DNA of 25,386 nt from an uncultured Adlercreutzia sp. (GCA_910589165.1 CAJUSP010000025.1:1-25386); one strand, 5' to 3'. Shown: positions 18,770 through 25,386, numbered from the stretch's first letter. The notes: generated by a model not told the origin, from the letters alone. Numbers and translations: made by a program.

Positions 18770-19275
18770 AGCGAAGCGCGGCAGACATCTTGGCTGCGGC
18801 CGAGGAGTCCGAGCGCGGCGGCTGCGTTGTCTTCTGCGTCGGCAGCGTGCTGCGGGGCGACGATGCGGCAGGCCCGCTTTTGGCCAAGAAGCTGGAAGAT
18901 CGCCCGATCGAGGGCTGGTCGGCGGTGGACGGAGGCCAGACTCCCGAAAACGAGCTCGGGTACCTGCGCCGCCTCGCTCCGCGACGGTTGCTTCTGGTGG
19001 ACGCGGCGGCCATGGGCCTTGAGCCCGGCGCCATCCGGCGCCTCGGCGGCGAGCACGTAGCCACTCAATCCCTCATAACCACCCACACGCTGCCCATCAC
19101 CTACCTGCTCTCCGAGCTGGAGGCGATGTGCGACGACGTCACCTTCCTCGGCATCCAGCCGGCGGCCACCGAGTTCTTCGGGCCGGTGCATCCGCAGGTT
19201 CTGGAGGCTGTGGACCATCTTTACCAAACCCTGGCCGACGGGGCCGATTTTTCGGGCTACCCCTTCGTCGGCTAA
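18763..19275 (+). CDS. hycI: Hydrogenase maturation endopeptidase HycI
   Basis: This 170-residue protease should remove the C-terminal tail of HyfG after nickel insertion. Landmarks shared with E. coli HycI are GDDAAGPLL (D33/D34), VDGGQTPEN, LLLVDAAAMGLEPGAIR (D80), TTHTLPITYL (H108) and FLGIQP. These supply the Asp, Asp and His that bind the substrate nickel. The start ATG 18763 is chosen because AAGGAGG lies at 18751-18757 and the family homology begins just after it. The frame also opens at a GTG at 18724 that has no ribosome site. It overlaps hycH by 7 nt. Its pairing with an uncleaved HyfG tail in the same operon is strong functional support. Confidence 0.93.
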   Translation: MLERSAADILAAAEESERGGCVVFCVGSVLRGDDAAGPLLAKKLEDRPIEGWSAVDGGQTPENELGYLRRLAPRRLLLVDAAAMGLEPGAIRRLGGEHVATQSLITTHTLPITYLLSELEAMCDDVTFLGIQPAATEFFGPVHPQVLEAVDHLYQTLADGADFSGYPFVG

Positions 19276-19293
19276 CCAGAAAGGAATGATTCG

Positions 19294-20124
19294 ATGTCTA
19301 TTGTGAAAGAAGATTTGGCGGCCATCAGCCCCGACGCGCTGGCGCCGGCGGCCACCGAGGCCAAAGCCGAGAACGTGGGCGTGACCAAGGCGTCTATGCC
19401 CGGCGTCAAGTGCTTTGTGTCCGCTATGCTGGCCGGTGCCTTCATCGCCTTCGGCGGCATGTACTTCTGCACGTTTTTGGGCGATCCTACGATGCCCTTC
19501 GCCGCCCAGCGCATGGTGGGTGGCATCTGCTTCTGCCTGGGGCTGGCCCTGGTGCTGTGCTGCGGAGCCGAGTTGTTTACGGGCAACGTGCTTCTGATCT
19601 GCGCCAAGGCCTCGGGCAAGATTTCCTGGGGCGGTGTGCTGCGCAACTGGGGCATCGTCTGGCTCGGCAATCTGGCTGGATCGCTTTTGGCTCTGTTCAT
19701 CATCTATATGACGAACTTGCAGGGCATGAACGGGGGCGCTGTGGGCGAGGCCTTCGTGTCGGTGGCGGCGGGCAAGGTGGCCCTCGATCCGGCGACGCTG
19801 TTCTTCAAGGGGATCATGTGCAACATCCTCGTGTGCCTGGCTGTGTGGATTGGCTTTGCCGGCAAGACGGTGGCCGACAAGGTGCTCGGTATTCTGCTTC
19901 CCATTTCCGCTTTCGTCGCTTGCGGCTTCGAGCACTGCGTGGCCAACATGTTCTTCCTGCCCATGGGCCTGGTGCTGAATCTGGGCGGCTTCGGAGCTGC
20001 CGGCGCCATCACGGTCGGCGGCATCGTCTACAACTTGGTTCTGGCCACGGCGGGCAATATCGTCGGCGGCCTTCTGGTCGGCCTGGCCTACTGGTTCATT
20101 TATCGCAAGAAGCAGGAGAAGTAA
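19294..20124 (+). CDS. focA: Formate channel/transporter FocA (FNT family)
   Basis: This 276-residue pentameric-type formate/nitrite transporter moves formate across the membrane. Six hydrophobic segments are visible after an N-terminal cytoplasmic helix. The key pore residues are present: T96 in AELFTGNVL and H214 in GFEHCVANMFFLPMG. Their 118-residue spacing equals that of T91 and H209 in E. coli FocA. The segment AKASGKISWG is also family-typical. AAAGGA lies 8 nt before the ATG. It sits between the hydrogenase maturation genes and fdhD, and E. coli FHL-2 has focB in a comparable place. Confidence 0.95.
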   Translation: MSIVKEDLAAISPDALAPAATEAKAENVGVTKASMPGVKCFVSAMLAGAFIAFGGMYFCTFLGDPTMPFAAQRMVGGICFCLGLALVLCCGAELFTGNVLLICAKASGKISWGGVLRNWGIVWLGNLAGSLLALFIIYMTNLQGMNGGAVGEAFVSVAAGKVALDPATLFFKGIMCNILVCLAVWIGFAGKTVADKVLGILLPISAFVACGFEHCVANMFFLPMGLVLNLGGFGAAGAITVGGIVYNLVLATAGNIVGGLLVGLAYWFIYRKKQEK

Positions 20125-20127
20125 CCG

Positions 20128-20958
20128 ATGAACGTCGTCGACCGCTATCGGGAAGAAGAGGCGGCCAGGCCCTGCAATGGCCGGCTGCTCGCCGCCGACG
20201 GATCGTCGGAGGCGGTCGAGCGCGCCGTGCTGGTAGAGCATGCCATGGAGGTCATCGTGAACACGGTGCCCACCCTGCGCGTCGTGTGCACCCCCGATCA
20301 TCTGGTCGACTTGGTGGTTGGCCGCTTGTTCACCGAGGGTATCATCGACGGCGTGGAGGATATCGAGGACGTGTACCTGTGCGAGCAGGGAACCCGGGCC
20401 TCGGTGCTGCTGTCCTGCGCCCGGGGCGATTTCTCGCGCCGCGGCGTGGAGACGGTGCCCTCCTGCTGCACGGGGAACCGCGTCTACAATGCATACTTCA
20501 CCTCCGATGAGCCCCTGCATCCGGTGACACCCATTCCCTGGAAGGGGGAATGGGTGTTCAGCGCGGCCCGGGCCTTCGCGGAAGACGCCCCGCTCCACCG
20601 GGCCACAACGGGTACCCACAGCTGCTATCTGATCCTGGGCGGGGCCATTGTCTGCTGCTGCGAGGATCTGGGCCGCCACAACGCCTTCGACAAGGTGGTG
20701 GGCGTGGCTTTGCGCGAGGGCATCGATCTTCGCGACGTCATGGTGTATTCCAGCGGGCGCTTGCCTGTGGATATGGTGATGAAGGCCATCCGGGCCGGTA
20801 TTCCCATTCTGGCTACCAAGGCGGTGCCAACTGACGAGACGATTCGCCTGGCTCGCGAATACCGCCTAACGCTGCTATGCCAAGCTCGGCCCGATTCGGT
20901 GTTGATCTACCATGATCCGCTTGACGATGGGGGGCTGTTCAAGGAAGGGGCACTCTAG
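20128..20958 (+). CDS. fdhD: Formate dehydrogenase accessory sulfurtransferase FdhD
   Basis: This 276-residue protein should pass sulfur to the molybdenum cofactor before insertion in FdhF. The family core is clear: EDLGRHNAFDKVVG at 179-192, SSGRLPVDMVMKAIRAGIPI near 213-232, then TKAVPTDETIRLA. The sulfur-relay loop reads ETVPSCCTGN, with C113 and C114 adjacent, whereas E. coli FdhD has C121xxC124. The first cysteine appears kept and the second shifted or lost. An extra cysteine run (CYLILGGAIVCCCED) lies just before the GRHNA motif. It begins 3 nt after focA. A cysteine-type FdhF should still need this sulfuration. Confidence 0.9.
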   Translation: MNVVDRYREEEAARPCNGRLLAADGSSEAVERAVLVEHAMEVIVNTVPTLRVVCTPDHLVDLVVGRLFTEGIIDGVEDIEDVYLCEQGTRASVLLSCARGDFSRRGVETVPSCCTGNRVYNAYFTSDEPLHPVTPIPWKGEWVFSAARAFAEDAPLHRATTGTHSCYLILGGAIVCCCEDLGRHNAFDKVVGVALREGIDLRDVMVYSSGRLPVDMVMKAIRAGIPILATKAVPTDETIRLAREYRLTLLCQARPDSVLIYHDPLDDGGLFKEGAL

Positions 20959-20979
20959 CTGCGAGGGGACTGGGGAGCG

Positions 20980-22200
20980 ATGAGGGCAGGAGTATGGGAC
21001 GGGGCTGCCTTGCTGTGCCTCGGAGGCGCAGTGGGCGGCTCGGTGGTGGTGCTAAGCTGGCTCGTTGACGGCGCAGCGGAAGTGTTTGCCTGTCACCCGG
21101 AGTTGGTTTGGCTGCTGCCAGTTGCCGGGTTTGCCTCCTACGGCCTTTACCGCGCCCTCCGCCTTGAGTTTTCCTGGGGTACGGCGCGCGTGATGCAGGC
21201 GGTGGACTCAGGGGACGAGGTACCTGTGACGCTGGCGCCCGCCATCCTCATCAGCACGGCGCTTACGGTGCTTGCTGGCGGTTCGGTGGGCAAAGAAGCG
21301 GCAGCACTTCAAATGGGCGCAGGTTTGGGCAGCGCCGCCACCCGATGGGTATCCCATCGCATGCGGCCGTCGGTTGCTCCGGCGGCCATGGCGGCGGCCT
21401 TAGGCGCGATGCTCAGCGCTCCGGCTGCAGGCGTGGTTTTCGTTTTTGAAGTGCTGCGTCGGGGTCCAGGGTCTATGTTGGATGCGCTGGCGCCTGTGGC
21501 AACTTCCCTTGTTGCTTGGGGTGTGACCGAGGCGGCCGGGGTTCGGTTCCTGGATGCGACCGCCGCTGTTCTTCCCGCGCTGCTGCCTCTTGGCGACGCT
21601 ACGGCGCTCTCTTTGGCTGCCGGCTGTTGCGCCGGGTTGTTGGCGCTGATGTTTTGCGGGGCTCTGAGTGCCGTGCATCGGGCGCTCGCAGCTCTTGGGG
21701 CGCCGGTCTTTGCCTTGGCCGTGGGTGGAGTCGCGACGGCGCTGCTGCTTGGCTACGCCGATGTCCTTCACTATGAGGAGCTGAGGCGCTACTGCGGCAC
21801 GGGAGCAATTCAAATTGAGAGTGCCCTAGCCGGCTCTCCTGTACCTTGGTGGGCTTTTGCCGCCAAGGCGCTTCTCACGGTCTTGACGCTTGCGGGCGGC
21901 TTCAAGGGCGGAGAAATTATGCCGGTGCTTGCTGTGGGAGCCTGTTGCGGTGCCAGCGTTGCCTCTGGGGCCGGAGTGGTGCTCGGCGCGGATGCGGCAT
22001 CGCTTCAGCCCCTTCTGTCTGCTGTTACTATGGTGGCGTTTTTCGCCAGCTGCACCAACTGCCCATTGTCGGCTTTGGTGCTGGCGGTGGAGTTGTTCGG
22101 TTGCGCCGTGCTGCCATGGGCGGTGCTTGCTTGCATCCCAGCCTTTTTTCTTGCGCGGTCAACGAGCCTGTATCCCACTAGCTTGCGTAGCTACCCGTAG
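20980..22200 (+). CDS. CLC-family anion channel/antiporter
   Basis: This 406-residue integral membrane protein has about ten hydrophobic segments. Two CLC pore motifs are recognisable: GGSVGKEAAALQMG (E106 is the gating glutamate position of the GKEGP/GREGT motif) and GFKGGEIMPVLAVGA near 306-321, corresponding to GGIFAP. The usual GSGIP motif is not seen near the N-terminus. Whether it carries chloride or fluoride cannot be read reliably. It starts 21 nt after fdhD, with GGGGAG before the ATG, and no terminator is seen between them, so it is probably the last gene of the formate hydrogenlyase operon. Its codons have more T in third position than its neighbours'. The stop lies inside a REP-like repeat. 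Confidence 0.85.
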   Translation: MRAGVWDGAALLCLGGAVGGSVVVLSWLVDGAAEVFACHPELVWLLPVAGFASYGLYRALRLEFSWGTARVMQAVDSGDEVPVTLAPAILISTALTVLAGGSVGKEAAALQMGAGLGSAATRWVSHRMRPSVAPAAMAAALGAMLSAPAAGVVFVFEVLRRGPGSMLDALAPVATSLVAWGVTEAAGVRFLDATAAVLPALLPLGDATALSLAAGCCAGLLALMFCGALSAVHRALAALGAPVFALAVGGVATALLLGYADVLHYEELRRYCGTGAIQIESALAGSPVPWWAFAAKALLTVLTLAGGFKGGEIMPVLAVGACCGASVASGAGVVLGADAASLQPLLSAVTMVAFFASCTNCPLSALVLAVELFGCAVLPWAVLACIPAFFLARSTSLYPTSLRSYP

Positions 22201-22222
22201 GGAAGGGTCTGCCCCTTCCGCC
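22195..22222 (+). repeat. REP-like palindromic element, copy 1
   Basis: It begins CCGTAGGGAAGGG and ends CCCCTTCCGCC, with a short loop between the arms. The TAG at 22198-22200 is the stop codon of the CLC gene. It is a direct, imperfect copy of the element at 22263-22291. The GGAAGGG/CCCTTCC hairpin followed by CCTTTTG might also weaken transcription past the operon. Confidence 0.65.
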
Positions 22223-22262
22223 TTTTGCCGTGCGCGCCGTCTCACGAGAGGGTGACCCAACT

Positions 22263-22291
22263 CCGTAGGGAAGGGGCTCTGCCTCTTCCGC
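22263..22291 (+). repeat. REP-like palindromic element, copy 2
   Basis: Same layout as copy 1: CCGTAGGGAAGGGGC, loop TCT, then GCCTCTTCCGC. The stem pairs GGAAG with CTTCC and GGC with GCC, with one G-T pair between. It starts 68 nt after copy 1 in the same orientation. Confidence 0.65.
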
Positions 22292-22322
22292 TCTACCTGG
22301 GATGCCTATCTTCCTCGGTTGA

Positions 22323-22351
22323 GCGGCAAGGGCATGGCCCTTGCCCTACGG
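22323..22351 (-). repeat. REP-like palindromic element, copy 3, inverted
   Basis: On the minus strand it reads CCGTAGGGCAAGGGC, loop CAT, then GCCCTTGCCGC, so it is the same element in opposite orientation. Its 9-bp stem (GGCAAGGGC/GCCCTTGCC) is perfect. The A-to-CA change in one arm is matched by a compensating change in the other, which suggests the hairpin itself is maintained. Confidence 0.65.
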
Positions 22352-22404
22352 GGCGGGCGCCGACGCCGCTTTCCGGCCCCTCCTGCCTTCGCTGTTGCGC
22401 CATA

Positions 22405-22430
22405 AAAACCGTGCATTTGTACGGTTTTCT
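22405..22430. terminator. Hairpin between convergent units, possible bidirectional terminator
   Basis: AAAACCGT (22405-22412) and ACGGTTTT (22421-22428) form a perfect 8-bp inverted repeat with an 8-nt loop. The A-rich left arm and T-rich right arm give a short U-tract in both directions. It lies between the end of the formate hydrogenlyase operon and the convergent phosphatase gene. The stem is AT-rich at its base, so termination strength is uncertain. Confidence 0.45.
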
Positions 22431-22503
22431 TGCATGAAACCGTACACGAACCCGTGAAACGTGGGGTATTGGCCAAGAAAGTCGTGCAAAAGTACGGTTT
22501 CTG
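22406..22503. repeat. Cluster of short TACGGTTT-type repeats
   Basis: The core GTACGGTTT occurs directly at 22419-22427 and 22492-22500, both preceded by GTGCA plus three A or T bases. It occurs inverted as AAACCGTAC at 22437-22445, and a variant AAAACCGTGCA lies at 22405-22415. The copies lie in mixed orientations in an otherwise gene-free stretch, directly after the three REP-like elements. This completes the contents of the gap 22201-22520; no gene was recognised in it. Confidence 0.5.
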
Positions 22504-22520
22504 TGGCGAGACGGAGCCCG

Positions 22521-23546
22521 CTAGCCCACGAGGGTGCGGAGGTTGGCTTGGGCTTCGGGGGTTAGGTGGAGGGCTTCGGCTAGGTAGCGGTCGAAGGAGC
22601 CGGCTTGCCGGTCGATCTCCTCGAAATAGGCGCGCAGGTAGGCGGGGCGCGCCTCGATGAAGCTCATGAGACAGGCGCGCTCGTTGGCGGTCATGCCCGC
22701 GCCCAGGCGCTCGGCCTCCTCGGCGATGAGGTCGGCGTGGTCCTCGTTCACGCGTAGGTAGTCTTCCATAACCGTGTCGTCGTCGGCGCCGGCGGCCCGC
22801 AGGAGAGTGGCGCACAGCACGCCGGTGCGGTCCTTCCCGTTCACGCAGTGGATGAGCGCCGGCGTGCCCTCGGCGGCCAGCGACCGCAGGGCCTTCCCTA
22901 AAAGCGGCTGCTCGCTCACGTAGCGGCGGTAGTTGCGCATCATGCGTTCCTCGGGGGCGCCGTACTTCTCAATGACCCCGGCGATAAGGCGCTTGTCCGA
23001 ATCCTTCCGACGGTGTTCGGAAGAGGGCTCAAGGGCGATGGTCTTCATGCCCACGATGTAGGGCTCGGGGTGCGCGGCCACCTCGGAGCGGGTGCGCAGG
23101 TCGTAGATGGTGGCGATGCCGAGGGCCTGGCTGATGAAGGCAGCCTCCTCGCCGGTGAGCGCCGAGAGCTCGCGGGAGCGGAACAGCCGCGCGTCGGCGA
23201 ACGACCCGCCAACGGGGCGGATGCGCGCGTCGCCGAAGGGGCGGGCGAGCGGAAGCGCTTCGAAGGCGAACCCGGCAATGAGGTCGGAGGGCTCGCCGTC
23301 CTCGGTGACGGGGCGCACCTTCAGCAAGTAGCGGCCGGGCTGTTCGGGGGTGTACACGAAGCGCCAGTTCACCCCGCGCGACTTGTCCACGGCGGCGGTG
23401 GGGTAGGCTGTCCAGGTGCGCCCGTCGTCCAGCGAGAACTCCATGGCGCAGATGGTGCGGTCGAAGTCGTCCACGTAGCCGGAGAACTCGATAGGGGTTC
23501 CGGCGAAATACGGCGGCTGGGTACGGGGCGCAAGCGGCTGGCTCAT
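22521..23546 (-). CDS. Tyrosine phosphatase with N-terminal beta-sandwich-like domain
   Basis: This 341-residue protein ends in a LipA/Y_phosphatase3-like protein tyrosine phosphatase domain (about 98-341). The P-loop IHCVNGKDRTGVL supplies the catalytic C234 and R240, and GTPALIHC and the general-acid region precede it. DLRTRSEVAAHPEP (149-162) is the family's second conserved stretch. Residues 1-97 form a separate domain with a CAMEFSLDDGRTWTAY stretch and YTPEQPGRYLLKVRPVTEDG, resembling the Ig-like Mo-co dimerisation domain of sulfite oxidases. No signal peptide or membrane helix is visible. It starts 4 nt after the stop of the upstream serine hydrolase gene, so the two are probably co-transcribed. 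The substrate could be phosphotyrosine or phosphoinositide. Confidence 0.85.
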   Translation of the reverse strand: MSQPLAPRTQPPYFAGTPIEFSGYVDDFDRTICAMEFSLDDGRTWTAYPTAAVDKSRGVNWRFVYTPEQPGRYLLKVRPVTEDGEPSDLIAGFAFEALPLARPFGDARIRPVGGSFADARLFRSRELSALTGEEAAFISQALGIATIYDLRTRSEVAAHPEPYIVGMKTIALEPSSEHRRKDSDKRLIAGVIEKYGAPEERMMRNYRRYVSEQPLLGKALRSLAAEGTPALIHCVNGKDRTGVLCATLLRAAGADDDTVMEDYLRVNEDHADLIAEEAERLGAGMTANERACLMSFIEARPAYLRAYFEEIDRQAGSFDRYLAEALHLTPEAQANLRTLVG

Positions 23547-23550
23547 GGCG

Positions 23551-25185
23551 CTACACCAAATCGCTGCGCACTTCGAACAGGGTGCGGGCGAGGTGGGCGA
23601 AGGCCTGCTCGCCGTCGGCGGAATCCGGCGCGCTCGTCATGACGACCATGAGGTAGTCGCGCCCGTTGATGGTGACGATGCCCGAGTCGCACACGGCGTC
23701 GTCTTCCTGGCCGTCGATCCAGCCGGCCTTGTTGCGCACGGTGATGTTGGTGCCGATGGAGGCGACGACTTTCTCCTCGTCGACGATGGGATCGCCCTCG
23801 TCGGGGGCCGCCTCGACCTCGAGGCTTGCCTCGGAGCTGTCGGCGCTCACTTCGGCCTCCTCGCCGGCCTCGGTTTCGGCCTCTTCCACGCCCTCTTCGG
23901 TGCCGGAGCCCTCTTCGGGCAGGTAGTCGGTGTGGCCGGCGCTCGTGGTGCCCAAGGCGCCGTTGCGCAGGAACGAGACCTCGGTGCTGCCGAAGGTCTC
24001 GGAGAGCCATTCGGCCGCCGAGGTGCCGGCGTTTTCCAGGTAGTCGTAGATTTTCAGCCACATGAGGGTCGACTGGCGCGCGGTGTAGGTGGGGAAGTAG
24101 GTGTCGTCCACCAGCGCCGTGTCGACGCCGGCCTCGGCGAGCCATTCCTCCATGCCCTCGGTGCCGTAGGTGCGGCGCAGCTTGCCGTAGGAGGAGTTGT
24201 CGGACCAGACGATGGTGTTCTCCACCTGGGTGACGCGCGACGAGCGCGCCTCGTTGATGTCGTTGGGGAATTCCTTGTTCACCACGTAGGCGCAGTAGGG
24301 GCCCTTGAAGGAGCTGGCGCCGTAGATGGCGGTGTCCAGGTTGCCGGCGATGCCGCGGCCGGTGCCCAGGTCCATGATGAGGTAGCTGGCCTCGTAGCCG
24401 TTGGTGTCGTAGTAGGCCAGCGCGTTGTTGAGGTTCACGAGCGAGCGGTCCGAGAGCACCGGCGCGCCCTGGTCGCTGTCGCCGGTGTTGAGGGCGAAGG
24501 CGTAGGGGGCCTTCTGGCCGGCCAGGTTCGAAAGGTCCTCGCGGGTGGGGGTGTAGGGGGAAAGCTGGGCGAGAGCCGGCTCCACGGGGCGCGCGATGCT
24601 CACCTGGGTGGCGACGTTCTGCGCGAGGTAGGCGGCGTTGCCTCCGATGGCGTTGGCGCCCTGGACGCCCACGTGGTGCGAGCCGTCGCTTTTCGGGGCG
24701 GCGGCGAAGGGGCCCAGGTGCAAAAGCGCCATGGCGAACACGATGACGAGGAACGCGGCCACGGCGTAGGTGCCCAGGCGGCGCACATCGAGGTTGCCGA
24801 AGCTGAGGCTGCCGGCGCCGAGCACGTGGGCGCGCGGGTCGAAGGGAGAGGCGGCATGGGAGGCCCGGGCGCGCTTGTCGCGGCCGGAGGCTTGGCGCGA
24901 GTTGCTTGTGCGCGAGCGGGACGGCGCCTGCTCGCCCCGGGCGCGGCCGGAATGGCGACGGTCGGGGGCGGGCTCGCGGCGACGGTCGCTGCTTTGGGGG
25001 TATTCGTCGCGCAGGGGGTTATGGCGGGTGCTGGCGCTGCGGCCGGCGCCCGAGCGGGCCGATCGGCTGCTGCCGCGCGGTGCCGAGGAGCGGCTGCGCC
25101 CCTCGAGCCGGCCCGTAGACAGCGACAGGCCACCCGACGAGCGGCGGGGCTCGTCGTCGTAGCGGCTGTAATCGGGTCGGGCCAT
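23551..25185 (-). CDS. Membrane-anchored class A beta-lactamase-like serine hydrolase
   Basis: This 544-residue protein has a 135-residue cytoplasmic tail very rich in Arg, Ser and Gly, one membrane helix (about 137-157), and an outer domain. In that domain the three motifs of penicillin-recognising enzymes appear in order: SSFK (S291, K294), SDN (328-330) and KAG (486-488, in place of the usual KTG). An acidic Glu-rich insert (about 424-470) separates the SDN and KAG parts. Class A enzymes are usually about 260 residues in this domain, so the insert makes it longer. The start at 25185 is chosen because AAGGA lies 5 nt before it; the frame stays open to 25305 without a site. It may act on peptidoglycan or antibiotics; resistance cannot be concluded. 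Confidence 0.8.
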   Translation of the reverse strand: MARPDYSRYDDEPRRSSGGLSLSTGRLEGRSRSSAPRGSSRSARSGAGRSASTRHNPLRDEYPQSSDRRREPAPDRRHSGRARGEQAPSRSRTSNSRQASGRDKRARASHAASPFDPRAHVLGAGSLSFGNLDVRRLGTYAVAAFLVIVFAMALLHLGPFAAAPKSDGSHHVGVQGANAIGGNAAYLAQNVATQVSIARPVEPALAQLSPYTPTREDLSNLAGQKAPYAFALNTGDSDQGAPVLSDRSLVNLNNALAYYDTNGYEASYLIMDLGTGRGIAGNLDTAIYGASSFKGPYCAYVVNKEFPNDINEARSSRVTQVENTIVWSDNSSYGKLRRTYGTEGMEEWLAEAGVDTALVDDTYFPTYTARQSTLMWLKIYDYLENAGTSAAEWLSETFGSTEVSFLRNGALGTTSAGHTDYLPEEGSGTEEGVEEAETEAGEEAEVSADSSEASLEVEAAPDEGDPIVDEEKVVASIGTNITVRNKAGWIDGQEDDAVCDSGIVTINGRDYLMVVMTSAPDSADGEQAFAHLARTLFEVRSDLV

Positions 25186-25232
25186 GGGCATCCTTCGGGG
25201 TAGCGCGTTTGAGGTTCGTTTAAGTAGGAAGA

Positions 25233-25261
25233 ATAGTACCAATTCGCGCACGAAAAACGAA
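25233..25261 (-). promoter_or_regulatory. Possible promoter of the serine hydrolase-phosphatase unit
   Basis: On the minus strand TACTAT (25233-25238) lies 17 nt after TTCGTT (25256-25261), about 48 nt before the start codon at 25185. The -10 is reasonable and the -35 weak. The remaining bases to the window end (25262-25386) are mixed, ending in GC-rich sequence, and no gene could be assigned there. Confidence 0.35.
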
Positions 25262-25386
25262 GACCTTGCCATTTCCTTAACACGAACGGCGCGAATTATC
25301 TCCATCTGCGGAGTGGTTGCTTTCGGTCGGGCGGGCCCCTGTGGACTTTTGGTTGCAGGTGCCCGCGCGAGGGCGCGCGCCGCCGC

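Noticed and set aside
18766..20679. 637-residue minus-strand ORF over hycI, focA and fdhD
   Set aside because: It lies opposite three confident genes and has low-complexity His/Gln/Ala-rich sequence.
22195..22503. CRISPR array from the repeated intergenic elements
   Set aside because: The copies are few, differ in orientation and spacing, and form palindromes of a REP type; there are no uniform spacers or cas genes.
23545..25203. 552-residue plus-strand ORF over the serine hydrolase
   Set aside because: The minus-strand frame has the SxxK, SDN and KxG motifs and a membrane helix; the plus frame is Gly/Ala/Val-rich with no domain.

Overview
The window is GC-rich chromosomal DNA with many G/C-ending codons, strong AGGAGG-type ribosome sites and frequent TAATG or few-base gene junctions. 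These traits, together with the gene content (a Cys-type formate dehydrogenase H, a Hyf/Hyc membrane hydrogenase and a class A beta-lactamase-like membrane protein), suggest an anaerobic high-GC actinomycete, most likely of the Coriobacteriia/Eggerthellaceae. That placement is an inference; no rRNA or other taxonomic marker is present.

Left region (1-5404, + strand). After a terminator at 128-156 and a TATAAT promoter element come a HEAT-like repeat protein, aconitase (acnA) and aspartyl-tRNA synthetase (aspS). The three are tightly spaced and end at a strong hairpin terminator. A 22-base element occurs twice, each time shortly before a terminator.

Minus-strand island (5405-6076). One ORF joins a RelB/DinJ-like antitoxin domain to a PIN-like domain whose acidic site looks degraded. 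A near-perfect palindrome lies upstream in the divergent intergenic region.

Central region (about 6267-22200, + strand). A single long operon appears to encode a complete formate hydrogenlyase: a HycB/HydN-like 4x[4Fe-4S] protein, formate dehydrogenase H (Cys140 in place of selenocysteine), a second such ferredoxin, membrane subunits HyfB, HyfC, HyfE and HyfF, the large subunit HyfG, the ferredoxin HyfH, the small subunit HyfI, the maturation proteins HycH and HycI, the formate channel FocA, the sulfurtransferase FdhD, and a CLC-family anion transporter. Formate enters or leaves through FocA and is oxidised to CO2 by FdhF. Electrons pass through the ferredoxins to the Ni-Fe centre in HyfG/HyfI, where H2 is made, while the HyfB/C/E/F membrane arm may conserve energy by ion translocation. 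HycI should trim the HyfG C-terminus and FdhD should sulfurate the FdhF cofactor. No HyfD is present, so the complex is intermediate between E. coli FHL-1 (Hyc) and FHL-2 (Hyf). A roughly 208-nt leader before the first gene can fold into a three-way junction followed by a GNRA hairpin and may be a regulatory RNA.

Right region (22201-25386). A gene-free spacer holds three REP-like palindromes, the first of which contains the CLC stop codon, and a second family of short repeats. It is followed on the minus strand by a two-gene unit: a membrane-anchored class A beta-lactamase-like serine hydrolase and, 4 nt downstream, a tyrosine phosphatase with an extra N-terminal beta-sandwich-like domain.
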